Assembly (NCBI GenBank): GCA_036522155.1
Contig: DATDGI010000075.1
Span: 1-12,963, forward strand
Source of the DNA: UBA9676 sp036522155
GTDB taxonomy: Bacteria; Actinomycetota; Actinomycetes; Streptosporangiales; Streptosporangiaceae
Length of the DNA stretch: 12,963 nt
Direction: 5' to 3'
The notes beneath the pieces were generated by a model. The model did no database searches. It was not told where the DNA came from and saw only the letters and a program-made list of their open reading frames with translations. The translations under genes and the position numbers were made by a program. How positions within the stretch are numbered: the stretch's first letter is position 1; the number at the start of each line of letters is the position of its first letter. Shown one piece after another: positions 1-6,323 of the stretch.

Positions 1-152
1 CCGCACGGTAGCTCGGCCACCGCCAGCACGGGCCCGGGGAGTCAGTGCAGGTCAGAGAGTTGCGCCCGGTCGGGTCACGGCCCCGCTGACGGCCCATAGG
101 GCTCTGGCCAGCCAAGACGCTAGTTGTACGCCAACTGAGAGACGAGTCACGG
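1..152. other. Non-coding left flank, no gene seen
   Basis: No frame with a ribosome site or matching codon use was found here. The only structure is a short dyad, AGTTG (122-126) and CAACT (132-136), too weak to call a terminator. The stretch may contain the end of the transcription unit or run towards an element boundary outside the window. Confidence 0.5.
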
Positions 153-767
153 TCAGGCCGCACGGCGGCCCGGATGCTGGTAGGCACCGGGCCGCCGCCT
201 GCGCCGCGGCGCGGTGTACAGCGCCCCTAGCCGGGTGTCCTTCCCCTGCATAAACGCCGCGGTAGGCCGGTGGTGGGTCTGCCAGTGGTTCAGCAGCTCC
301 TCGGACGCGTACCTGCGCGCCCTCGACTCCGGGCCGGTGAACAGCGACCGCTCATCGATCCCCGCGGCCTTGCCCGCCTTGCTGAGCATGTTGCCCTTAG
401 TCGCCGACTCGGCTTCAAGCCACGCCCGGTCCAGTTCCTCCGCGTGGGCGATCTTCCGGGAGAAAACCCGCTGCCGGTAATGCGCCTGCCGTTCCCGGCG
501 CGCGATCTCGGCCCGGTCGCGGCGGTCCATCTCATGCAAAATCTGCGCCCGCGCCCGTGCCTCTTTCGGGTTGCCCGCTACCCGGTCGTAATGCTCGCCC
601 AGGTCGTCATCGCTGGCCCGGCGCAGCAGCTTGTTTGGCAGGATCACCGGCATGTTCGCCGGATGCACCCGCCGGTTCCGGCAGCAGGCGTGCGGGCAGA
701 GCTTCCCTTCGGCGCTCCTGGGCTTGACCCAATGCCCGATCAGGTCACGCACGTTGTAACGGGCCAT
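153..767 (-). CDS. Conserved-type hypothetical protein with coiled coil
   Basis: A 204-aa protein. The frame extends to 839, but the ATG at 767, two bases after the HNH stop, matches the duplicated start at 1266. Order: a basic N-terminal motif MARYNVRDLIGHWV; a Cys/His cluster CPHACCRNRRVH (24-35) that could bind zinc; a highly charged helix (about 65-120, HEMDRRDRAEIARRERQAHY); a conserved-looking core SATKGNMLSKAGKAAGIDERSLFTGPE then YASEELLNHWQTHHRPT; and an Arg-rich tail (RRRRRPG). Similar sequences occur, to my memory, in actinomycete plasmids and phages as hypothetical proteins. It is probably nucleic-acid binding, with no known function. It is the last gene of the run. Confidence 0.8.
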   Translation of the reverse strand: MARYNVRDLIGHWVKPRSAEGKLCPHACCRNRRVHPANMPVILPNKLLRRASDDDLGEHYDRVAGNPKEARARAQILHEMDRRDRAEIARRERQAHYRQRVFSRKIAHAEELDRAWLEAESATKGNMLSKAGKAAGIDERSLFTGPESRARRYASEELLNHWQTHHRPTAAFMQGKDTRLGALYTAPRRRRRPGAYQHPGRRAA

Positions 768-769
768 GG

Positions 770-1165
770 CTACACCGCCGCCGCGTGATCTAGCCGGCAG
801 TGCTCGCCGCGTGCCTTGCTCAGATTGCAGCGGACGCACAAGGTCTGGAAGCCGGGCGGGAACCCGTGATCAATGATCCACCGATACAGCGCCTCGGGCG
901 CCCGCCCGAACTGCGCCCGATGCTGGTAGCCATCGCCGTTGATGTGGTCGATGCTCAGCCGGTCCATGGTTCCGCAGCAGGAACAGGCCCAGCCGAAGTG
1001 ATCGAGAACCGTTTTCCGCAGCCGTTCGTATTGCCTGCGCCTTTGCGCCCGTTTCTTGTCGGGGTTGGCCGCGCGCCACTGGCGCATCCGTTCGCGCGCC
1101 TGTTCCCGGTGTGCGGCGTCGTACCGGCGCATCCGTTCGCGCTGGGCCGGGGTGCTGGGCTTCAT
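770..1165 (-). CDS. HNH endonuclease
   Basis: A 131-aa protein. A long basic helix (1-50, many Arg and Gln) precedes a zinc-type HNH domain: Cys pair at 61-64 (ACSCCG), the core IDHINGDG (72-79) with Asp73-His74 and Asn76, then CVRCNLSKARGEHC with Cys110, Cys113, Asn114 and His122. It is a small stand-alone nuclease of the kind scattered through actinophages and mobile elements, nicking or cutting DNA. The start overlaps the small upstream ORF (ATGA), and its TAG is two bases from the next ATG. It sits between two copies of the same N-terminal coding segment, a typical footprint of a mobile HNH gene. An accessory role in genome packaging is also known for phage HNH proteins. Confidence 0.92.
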   Translation of the reverse strand: MKPSTPAQRERMRRYDAAHREQARERMRQWRAANPDKKRAQRRRQYERLRKTVLDHFGWACSCCGTMDRLSIDHINGDGYQHRAQFGRAPEALYRWIIDHGFPPGFQTLCVRCNLSKARGEHCRLDHAAAV

Positions 1166-1266
1166 ATGGCCGCCTCGCGCCCGTCGTCCAGCTCGGGCAT
1201 CTTCCCGCCGGCGCTCCGGGGGCTGACGAAGTGCCCGATCAGGTCACGGATCGAATACCGGGCCAT
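1162..1266 (-). pseudogene. 34-aa remnant ORF, duplicate of the N-terminus of the 204-aa gene
   Basis: The ATG at 1266 immediately follows the previous TAG, and its TGA overlaps the HNH start (ATGA). The first 22 residues, MARYSIRDLIGHFVSPRSAG and two more, match the start of the 204-aa protein (MARYNVRDLIGHWVKPRSAE) at 17 of 22 positions. The DNA (1201-1266 against 702-767) matches at 51 of 66 bases. The frame then ends after PELDDGREAAI. It may be a decayed or truncated paralogue, or a genuine small protein kept for translational coupling to the HNH gene. Confidence 0.65.
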
Positions 1267-1716
1267 CTATGCCACCCCGGCCGGCGCCTCGTCGGGGTAC
1301 AGCGCCTCCCACTCGGCCACGAAGGCGGGTGTCACGTCACCCACACGCAACTGCCGCTTGGCGAGCGTGTCAGCGACACCGAGGGAGAAATCCCCGGACG
1401 CTACCTGTGGGGCCAGCCACGGCAGCACTTCCGCCACCCGGGCGGCAACGTACGGGTACGTTGCGCAGCAGCCGGCACGGGCGGCGATGACCGCGTACGT
1501 CTCCCCGCCCGGACTGTCCAGGTAGGACGCCATGAGCGCGTTGCTCTTGAACGGGTACCGGCCCGCTGGTGGCTGGTAGACGACCTCGGCCGGGGCGGCA
1601 GCCAGGGCCGCGGCAGCCTCGGCCAGGGCCGCCGCAGCCTCGGCCAGCACCGACAGCGCCACCAGCCACCACGGCAGGCCCCCTAGACGTGGGGAACCGG
1701 CCGCCGACGCGCCCAT
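1267..1716 (-). CDS. Hypothetical protein with Ala-rich repeat helix
   Basis: About 149 aa if it starts at the ATG at 1716; ATGs at 1731 and 1752 and a downstream GTG are alternatives, and none has a good ribosome site. A hydrophobic stretch LGGLPWWLVALSVL is followed by the repeated heptad LAEAAAA (about 24-43), encoded by a 21-bp tandem duplication (1601-1642). The C-terminal 90 residues look globular, with a possible helix-turn-helix-like segment around ETYAVIAARAGCCATYPYV and ending EWEALYPDEAP. Its TAG abuts the start of the next small ORF. No family is recognised. Confidence 0.62.
   Translation of the reverse strand: MGASAAGSPRLGGLPWWLVALSVLAEAAAALAEAAAALAAAPAEVVYQPPAGRYPFKSNALMASYLDSPGGETYAVIAARAGCCATYPYVAARVAEVLPWLAPQVASGDFSLGVADTLAKRQLRVGDVTPAFVAEWEALYPDEAPAGVA
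1601..1642. repeat. 21-bp tandem repeat (2 copies)
   Basis: Units 1601-1621 and 1622-1642 read GCCAGGGCCGCxGCAGCCTCG and differ at one base; a partial third copy begins at 1643. They encode the LAEAAAA heptads of the overlapping gene, and indicate recent slippage or duplication. Confidence 0.85.
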
Positions 1717-1859
1717 GCCCGCCACACCCATCCGAGGCCGAACCGCTGCCACCGTTCACACGCCCGGCCGCGCCGCGCCACCTCGGCCAGCCATTCCGCG
1801 TTGCCAGGCGGAAGCGCCGTCCAGTATCCGGCACCGTCCGTGCTGTTCCAAGGGTCCAT
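1683..1859 (-). CDS. 58-aa Trp/Arg-rich small protein
   Basis: The ATG at 1859 follows GGAGG at 8 nt. The 58-aa product begins MDPWNSTDGAGYWTALPPGN and ends with an Arg- and Trp-rich helix (WQRFGLGWVWRAWARRR), which would be strongly basic and amphipathic and might associate with membrane or nucleic acid. A longer frame opens at 2087 but would overlap two other genes without a ribosome site. Its 3' end overlaps the probable start of the next gene. No family is recognised. Confidence 0.55.
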   Translation of the reverse strand: MDPWNSTDGAGYWTALPPGNAEWLAEVARRGRACERWQRFGLGWVWRAWARRRPVPHV

Positions 1860-1861
1860 TA

Positions 1862-2005
1862 CTACCGCCTCCAGAAGTCCCGGGCCGGCACGCATGCCGT
1901 CCAGCCGTGATGCGACACCCGCCGGAAACCGAACTGGCAGAACACCTCGTGACGCGAAATGCCGATGTGCAGCAGGTGAAGCAGCCAGAGCACAAACGCG
2001 AGCAT
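1862..2005 (-). CDS. 47-aa hydrophobic-N-terminus microprotein
   Basis: The ATG at 2005 is preceded by AAAGGA at about 9 nt and lies just behind the spike gene stop. The 47-aa product starts with MLAFVLWLLHLLHIGISRHE, a short hydrophobic helix, and continues with a basic, Cys- and His-containing tail. It ends with a TAG just in front of the next gene's ATG, and its last codons provide that gene's GGAGG. The neat fit between two ribosome sites supports it; the short length and lack of homologues known to me keep confidence moderate. Confidence 0.55.
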   Translation of the reverse strand: MLAFVLWLLHLLHIGISRHEVFCQFGFRRVSHHGWTACVPARDFWRR

Positions 2006-2020
2006 GACTATCCGTCCTTT

Positions 2021-3052
2021 CTATGCGATCCTCTGAATCCACGAGTTGCGGGCGGTGATCGTCGGTGCCCCCGTCGTGCTGGCCCACTCGGCTTGCAGCG
2101 CGAGCGTGTGCGAGGCCGTCGTGTCCACGGCCACGTCAGCCTTGCTCGTGCCTTCCCACGGCACCGTGTTATTAGCCGCCGTGCCGGGAGTGATTACGTG
2201 ATCGTTCTGGGTGATGCACCCGGCCATGTGGACCTGGACCCTGCCAGCGGCCCCAGCGGTGCCGCAGATCAGCAGCACCCGGCACGACCACGAGAACGTG
2301 GCAGAGGCCGCGAAGTCGGCTCCCGCAATCCCCGCCGTCGTGCTGACGTTGGCCCCGTCTATCGCCACCTGGAAAATGAGGGTCTGCTGAGTTGACCCCC
2401 ACACGCCCTGGCCCTTGTAGGTGATCTCGTAGACCGCCCCAACTTCCATGTCGCCCGCTGGGATGGTGAAGTCCCCGCATGTCGTGAACGAGGCGGCGGT
2501 GATCGTCACCCCGGACACCTGGGCCAGGGGGGCCATCACCAGGTGGCCCGCGAACCCGGCCGGGTTGACCGCGGCAGGCTGCCCGTTGGCATCCGCATAG
2601 AGGTTGGCCGCTGCTGCGACGGCGGCCGGGGCCGACGCCTCGCCAGCCAGCGACAGCGGCGCGTTGAGCCCCGCCTGCGGGATGACACCGGGGACCAGGG
2701 TCAGCACCGCCGGCCCCTGCCCGGACTTGGTTGACGACGACAGGATCAGGTCGGTGCCGGTGGAGTCGGTAGCCACGTTCGGCGCCGCGGTGGTGGCGCT
2801 GCCTATCGCGTCGAGCAGCAGCTTCCCGGCCAGCAGGACAGCCCTCAGCGAACCGGGGGTGTTGCCGCCGTAAACCTCGATTCCCGACCCGTAGCCGTTG
2901 CCGTAAGGATCGGAGCCCCCTTGCGCGGCGATGGACGCGATCAGATTCCCCAGCGCGGGTGGCCCCGAGTAGACGAACAGGCCCGTGAACCCGCCACCCG
3001 CCACAATCACGATCAGGGATTGAGCCGGGTTGCTCCACGGGCCATCAGCCAT
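2021..3052 (-). CDS. Spike / receptor-binding-like virion protein
   Basis: A 343-aa protein. The ATG at 3052 lies one base after the previous stop; the longer frame from 3151 runs inside the upstream gene. The N-terminal domain has a Gly-rich strand (IVIVAGGGFTGLFVYSG) and PPALGNLIASIAAQGGSDPYGN, a motif familiar from actinophage tail or receptor-binding proteins. An Ala-rich middle (about 125-185) leads to a C-terminal beta-rich domain (about 190-343). Typical segments there are GDFTIPAGD, WGSTQQTLIFQVAIDG, WSCRVLLICGTAGA and VDTTASHTLALQAEW. Such domains in phages mediate trimerisation and surface binding. Its presence in an element with AICE genes is unexpected. Confidence 0.82.
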   Translation of the reverse strand: MADGPWSNPAQSLIVIVAGGGFTGLFVYSGPPALGNLIASIAAQGGSDPYGNGYGSGIEVYGGNTPGSLRAVLLAGKLLLDAIGSATTAAPNVATDSTGTDLILSSSTKSGQGPAVLTLVPGVIPQAGLNAPLSLAGEASAPAAVAAAANLYADANGQPAAVNPAGFAGHLVMAPLAQVSGVTITAASFTTCGDFTIPAGDMEVGAVYEITYKGQGVWGSTQQTLIFQVAIDGANVSTTAGIAGADFAASATFSWSCRVLLICGTAGAAGRVQVHMAGCITQNDHVITPGTAANNTVPWEGTSKADVAVDTTASHTLALQAEWASTTGAPTITARNSWIQRIA

Positions 3053-3053
3053 G

Positions 3054-3449
3054 TCAGCCCACGCCCAGCAACGTCTGACGGTTGGCGGGTATGTCGATGT
3101 CCGCGCGGAAATGGCAGTGAGCAACCGGGGGGATGCCGCTGGCCGCGACATTCCAGAAAAGGTATATGTCCTGCCCGGGAATGAGGATCGGCGGATTAGA
3201 CGGGTCGTACTCGATCACGCCGCCGACACCGATCGACGTGCCGCCGTAAAACCACTGGTTGTTGATGTTCAGCGACACCGCCGCACCAACCGGCGCCGAC
3301 GTGAGCGCGATGTGCGACAGCTCGAAAAACGGCGCGTTGATGGCGATGAGGTTCGCTGTGATCGCGTTCGTCCAGTTGCCCGCGTTGGCCCCGGTCGTGT
3401 CCAGCGCCGCCACGCTTTTAAACGGGGGAAGCCGCACATAGGTAGCCAT
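3054..3449 (-). CDS. Beta-rich putative structural protein
   Basis: A 131-aa soluble protein starting at the ATG at 3449, ten bases after the LysM-like stop. Residues 40-125 alternate hydrophobic and polar residues as in a beta sandwich: HIALTSAPVGAAVSLNINNQ, then GVIEYDP, PILIPGQDIYLFWNVA and HCHFRADIDIPAN. There is no signal peptide or membrane helix. It resembles small beta-sandwich domains of phage virion proteins. Its size and its place before a spike-like gene recall the penton/spike pair of tectiviruses, but there is no sequence match that I can name. It could also be one half of a single-jelly-roll capsid pair. The gene is real; the function is inferred. Confidence 0.78.
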   Translation of the reverse strand: MATYVRLPPFKSVAALDTTGANAGNWTNAITANLIAINAPFFELSHIALTSAPVGAAVSLNINNQWFYGGTSIGVGGVIEYDPSNPPILIPGQDIYLFWNVAASGIPPVAHCHFRADIDIPANRQTLLGVG

Positions 3450-3459
3450 GGTGACCGTC

Positions 3460-3927
3460 TCAGACCGTGATCTCAGTCCCGATAGGGATGGGCCGCCGTG
3501 TCCCGGCGAGTTTCCGCAGGTCCGGGTTGAGCGCCAGCAGTTCGTGCTCCGTCATCCCGTAGGACCGTGCCAGCCGGTAGATGTCCCGGTTCTGCGGGCC
3601 AACCTTCACCTTCCGGTGCGTCCGGGGTGGCTGGGTGGCTGGTCCCTGCTGTGTCGGGGGAGGAACCGGAGCGCTGGGAGCGGCTACCGACGTGTACGTC
3701 TGGTTGACGAACTGGGGCACCTGACTAGCCCCCGTCGTGTCAGCCGCGGCCGAAGTGCTGGCCGTGCTGGTGGACGGATGCAGATACCGCCACGCGACGG
3801 CGCCGGCCACCACCAGGCCGCCCGCGAGGTAGACCCACCCTTGCACCGGGCCGACCCGCCGCGTCAGCCAGCTACCCCCGCCCCGGGCTGGGGCCGGTGC
3901 TGGTGCCTCCGGTGTCATCGTGCTCAT
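3460..3927 (-). CDS. Membrane-anchored LysM-like protein
   Basis: A 155-aa protein; the ATG at 3927 is in a four-base overlap with the previous stop. A Pro/Ala-rich N-terminus and basic residues precede one membrane helix (about 29-46). A long Ser/Thr/Pro spacer follows (50-105). The C-terminal 45 residues resemble a LysM or LysM-related fold: DIYRLARSYGMTEHELLALNPDL, then PIPIGTEITV. LysM domains bind N-acetylglucosamine chains of peptidoglycan, and short versions also occur in phage tail and baseplate proteins. The protein could tether the membrane complex to the wall. The missing N-terminal beta strand consensus makes LysM likely rather than certain. Confidence 0.78.
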   Translation of the reverse strand: MSTMTPEAPAPAPARGGGSWLTRRVGPVQGWVYLAGGLVVAGAVAWRYLHPSTSTASTSAAADTTGASQVPQFVNQTYTSVAAPSAPVPPPTQQGPATQPPRTHRKVKVGPQNRDIYRLARSYGMTEHELLALNPDLRKLAGTRRPIPIGTEITV

Positions 3928-4202
3928 GTCTTCCAGTCCTCTCCCGGTTCCCGGCACTGCCCGGCGACGAGCAGCACCAGGCCGCCGAACCACACGCCCA
4001 TGAGCGTGACAACCCGCCACGCCGGCACCTCGTACCGGCGAATCCCCGCACTCACCATGAGCACGGACGCGTACCCGATGAGCGCGAACCCGGCGACCGT
4101 TGCCGGCAGCCGGAACTCGGCCGGCAGTGGCAGGCCGGGCACGCCATCCCCCGGGAACTCGGCCCGTGCCCGCGCCCGGTAGTCACCCGCCGCGCCGCTC
4201 AC
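3924..4202 (-). CDS. Two-helix membrane protein
   Basis: A 92-aa protein starting at a GTG that overlaps the preceding stop by four bases, and ending in an ATGA overlap with the LysM-like gene. A hydrophilic N-terminus (1-28) is followed by two hydrophobic helices (about 33-52 and 61-80) with a short loop containing Arg-Arg-Tyr-Glu, and a short polar tail with one Cys. It belongs to the run of co-translated membrane proteins; no family is recognised. Confidence 0.73.
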   Translation of the reverse strand: MSGAAGDYRARARAEFPGDGVPGLPLPAEFRLPATVAGFALIGYASVLMVSAGIRRYEVPAWRVVTLMGVWFGGLVLLVAGQCREPGEDWKT

Positions 4203-4480
4203 AACCCGGCCCGTCTGATCGGCGGCCCGGCCGGCCCCGGCCTGCGCCCACCCGGCGTATTCAGCCCGCTAGCCGCGCCGGATATGCCGGTAGCCGGGAC
4301 GGACCCGGTGGGCTGGCTGCTGGTGGCCGTGGCGGAACGGCGGGCCATGAACAGCAGCAGCAGCACCACGGCCACCCCACCCCACACGAACGGGGGAATC
4401 CCCGTCCCGCCTTTGGCTTTCGCTGGCGGCCGGTCGGCAGGCAACCGCCCCCGCCCCCGGCCTCGCCGCGATGCTGGCAT
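4199..4480 (-). CDS. Small single-helix membrane protein with basic N-terminus
   Basis: A 93-aa protein. The longer frame from 4567 overlaps the previous gene; the ATG at 4480 has a near-ideal AGGAGG at 8 nt. An Arg/Gly/Lys-rich N-terminus (1-24) precedes one strong helix (FVWGGVAVVLLLLFMA, 31-46) and a Ser/Thr/Gly/Pro-rich tail. This is a type II-like or reverse-signal topology with the basic end in the cytoplasm, or facing nucleic acid. It ends in a GTGA overlap with the next gene. Confidence 0.74.
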   Translation of the reverse strand: MPASRRGRGRGRLPADRPPAKAKGGTGIPPFVWGGVAVVLLLLFMARRSATATSSQPTGSVPATGISGAASGLNTPGGRRPGPAGPPIRRAGL

Positions 4481-4484
4481 GTTC

Positions 4485-4673
4485 TCAGCCTCCTGTCTGC
4501 GCGGCGCCCTGGCCGCCGGTCTGCGTGAACCCCGTGGCCGCACCCACCAGCGCCCCCAAAGCGTCACTAACCGCCTTAACCGCCGACAGAGCCGGTGACC
4601 CCGGCCGGACCAGCATGAACAGCGTGGCGAGGATCAAGACGCCGACCAGGGCGCTGGTCAGGTGGTCGCCCAT
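4485..4673 (-). CDS. Small membrane protein
   Basis: A 62-aa protein if it starts at the ATG overlapping the upstream stop at 4673; an ATG at 4688 would add five residues. One hydrophobic helix (about 7-24) is followed by a moderately hydrophobic Ala/Val/Gly segment (about 29-48) and a Gly/Gln/Thr tail. Size and shape would also fit a holin, but nothing specific supports that. The gene is tightly packed between two others, with the ribosome site of the next gene directly behind its stop. Confidence 0.7.
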   Translation of the reverse strand: MGDHLTSALVGVLILATLFMLVRPGSPALSAVKAVSDALGALVGAATGFTQTGGQGAAQTGG

Positions 4674-4966
4674 CACGCACCCCGCCATCCGCTGCCAGCG
4701 GGTGTGATCCCGCTAGGGGCCGCCGTCACCGGCCCGGCTGAGCCCACGCCCGCGCCTGCCGGGGTGCCCGAGCTGCCCGGGGCGACAATGTTCCGCAACC
4801 CCTGAATGACCGCCCGGAAGTAGCTCGCACCCCCCGACCCGGACGCCGGCACCGTCTCACCGAGGATGCCCGACCCCTCAAACGCGATGAAAAACGCCAG
4901 CCCCGCCAGCCAGAACAAGATGATGGCGAACGCCAGTTGCACGCCGTTGCCCTTGCCCTCGGTCAT
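4673..4966 (-). CDS. Small single-helix membrane protein
   Basis: A 97-aa protein. The frame extends upstream, but the ATG at 4966 follows AGGAGG at 8 nt and starts MTEGKGNG. One hydrophobic helix with several aromatic residues (LAFAIILFWLAGLAFFIAF, 11-29) is followed by an amphipathic stretch containing YFRAVIQGLRNIV (about 49-61) and a long Gly/Ala/Pro/Ser tail. The topology suggests N-in, C-out with a flexible outer tail. Its TGA overlaps the next ATG (TGATG). No family is recognised; such proteins are numerous in membrane-containing phages and in conjugation channels. Confidence 0.75.
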   Translation of the reverse strand: MTEGKGNGVQLAFAIILFWLAGLAFFIAFEGSGILGETVPASGSGGASYFRAVIQGLRNIVAPGSSGTPAGAGVGSAGPVTAAPSGITPAGSGWRGA

Positions 4967-4977
4967 GTGCCCGCCTC

Positions 4978-5649
4978 CTATCCCCGGCCGCCCGCAGTGG
5001 ACGTGCCCGGTGCCTGCGTCGTGCCGGTCGCCGCCTTCTTGCCGGCCGCCTTCGTCCCGCCGCCGAAGTACCCCGAGATGGCTTCCAGCTCGCCCGCCGC
5101 GTTGAACCCAACCCCCAGCACCACCAGGCCGCCGAACCACGCCGCGACCTTCCCCGTCTTAGCCCCCGTGGACAGCAACGCCAGCACCAGGAACAGCGCC
5201 GACACCGCGGTGAGCCGCACCAGCGGTTTAGCCAGCGAAGCCCCGCCGAGGTTCACCGGATTACCTTGCGCATCGGTCTTGCCCGCGGGGGTGAGCACCG
5301 GGGACATGCCGATCAGCACCACGGAAATGATGAACTCGGCCATGATCACCCGGTGGTAAGACTTGCCCTTCCCGGCTGAGAAGATCGGCGGAATACCCGC
5401 GCCGCGTGACCGTGGCCGCCCCGGTGCCTGCCGCCCGGACGCCCCCGGCCGCCCAGCCCGGCCCCGCTGCCCCGCCGCTCCCGGCCGCCCCGGACGTGGG
5501 CGGGCAGGCCCCTCCGGCCGTGCCGGCCGGACCCGGGCCGGTGGCGCATCAAGGCCAGCCGGCCCGCCCTCGCCAGCGACACGCCCGAACCTCAGCCGCG
5601 CCGCCCCGGCCCGCGCCGCCCCGGCAACCTCCGGTGCCGCAACCGTCAT
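4978..5649 (-). CDS. Membrane protein with basic Pro/Gly-rich N-terminal region
   Basis: A 223-aa protein from the ATG at 5649, behind GGAAGG at about 9 nt. Residues 1-90 are low-complexity, rich in Pro, Gly, Arg and Ala (for example RPARPEGPARPRPGRPG), positively charged and presumably disordered. The rest has three hydrophobic helices (about 104-120, 145-161, 168-185), a Gly-containing loop after the first, and a Gly/Thr-rich tail. An internal ATG at 5343 (MAEFIISVVLIGMSP) would give a 121-aa membrane protein and could be the real or a second start. The TAG stop lies directly in front of the next ribosome site. No family is recognised. Confidence 0.72.
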   Translation of the reverse strand: MTVAAPEVAGAARAGAARLRFGRVAGEGGPAGLDAPPARVRPARPEGPARPRPGRPGAAGQRGRAGRPGASGRQAPGRPRSRGAGIPPIFSAGKGKSYHRVIMAEFIISVVLIGMSPVLTPAGKTDAQGNPVNLGGASLAKPLVRLTAVSALFLVLALLSTGAKTGKVAAWFGGLVVLGVGFNAAGELEAISGYFGGGTKAAGKKAATGTTQAPGTSTAGGRG

Positions 5650-5665
5650 CACTGCCGCCCTTCCC

Positions 5666-6316
5666 TCACCCAGCCGCCCGGGTGAACACGTACACACCAA
5701 GACCGGCCAGGATGACCCCAGCCACGCCCGCCAGAATCCGCAACTGATTGGAGGGATTCAGCAGCCACAACGCCCCGTGAATCACGTCCTCGGCCGCCGA
5801 CAGGAACCCCGTCACCTGGGCGGGCAAAACGATCTGCCCCAGAGCCCCGGCCGCGCTCCCCGCCGCGCTGCCCGCCGCGCCGAACGCCTGGCCGAGATTG
5901 CCGGTGAAGATGCCACCGAGGCCGCGCAACACGTCGTCTACGTAGCCCGGCCGCCCCCCCGGATGGTGGGCCGCCTTCGTCTCAAAGTCGGTGACGGCCT
6001 TGTGTGCCTGCCCGATGTACGCCGGCCAGTTATCCGGCCACGCCGACCAGTTCCGGCCGCCGTTGCTGCCCTTCACAGTCAGCCGCGCGTTGGTGGCCGG
6101 GTCCTGCAACTGGGCGACCGTGTAGCCCGAACCCACGCCTTCGGTGTCCAGTTGCCACAAGCCGACGTTGGTCCCGCCGTTCGGGTTAGAGCTGGTAACC
6201 CCCGCCTCCCCGGACGACTCGGCCAGCGCCCGGGCCAGCGCCATCGGCGCCGCACTGACCGGGCCGCCCGCCTTCAGCCACAAGGCGATGATCTGCGCGT
6301 CACTCAGGATCGACAC
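5666..6316 (-). CDS. Lysozyme/transglycosylase-like protein with C-terminal membrane anchor
   Basis: A 216-aa protein. I choose the GTG at 6316, seven bases after the previous stop; the longer frame (6355) would add a Cys-rich overlap. The N-terminal lysozyme-like domain (about 5-105) shows ALAESSGEAG with probable catalytic Glu33, SSNPNGGTNVGLWQLDT (42-58) and NARLTVKGSNGG, as in phage tail and lytic transglycosylases that cut glycan strands. A Gly/Ala linker (140-160) leads to a module FLSAAEDVIHGALWLLNP and a single terminal helix (about 193-211), homologous to the anchor of the NlpC/P60 protein. The layout of an N-terminal muralytic domain and a C-terminal membrane helix is also that of tectivirus PRD1 protein P7. 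Confidence 0.87.
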   Translation of the reverse strand: MSILSDAQIIALWLKAGGPVSAAPMALARALAESSGEAGVTSSNPNGGTNVGLWQLDTEGVGSGYTVAQLQDPATNARLTVKGSNGGRNWSAWPDNWPAYIGQAHKAVTDFETKAAHHPGGRPGYVDDVLRGLGGIFTGNLGQAFGAAGSAAGSAAGALGQIVLPAQVTGFLSAAEDVIHGALWLLNPSNQLRILAGVAGVILAGLGVYVFTRAAG

Positions 6317-6323
6317 GGCCCGC

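Noticed and set aside
122..136. AGTTG/CAACT dyad as terminator of the left-most gene
   Set aside because: Only a 5-bp stem with no following T-run on the minus strand.
2172..3038. 288-codon minus-strand frame
   Set aside because: Overlaps the spike-like gene in another frame; Arg/Gly/His-rich low-complexity translation without beta or helical pattern.
4485..4673. Holin call for the 62-aa membrane protein
   Set aside because: Size and helices fit, but many small membrane proteins surround it and nothing distinguishes this one.
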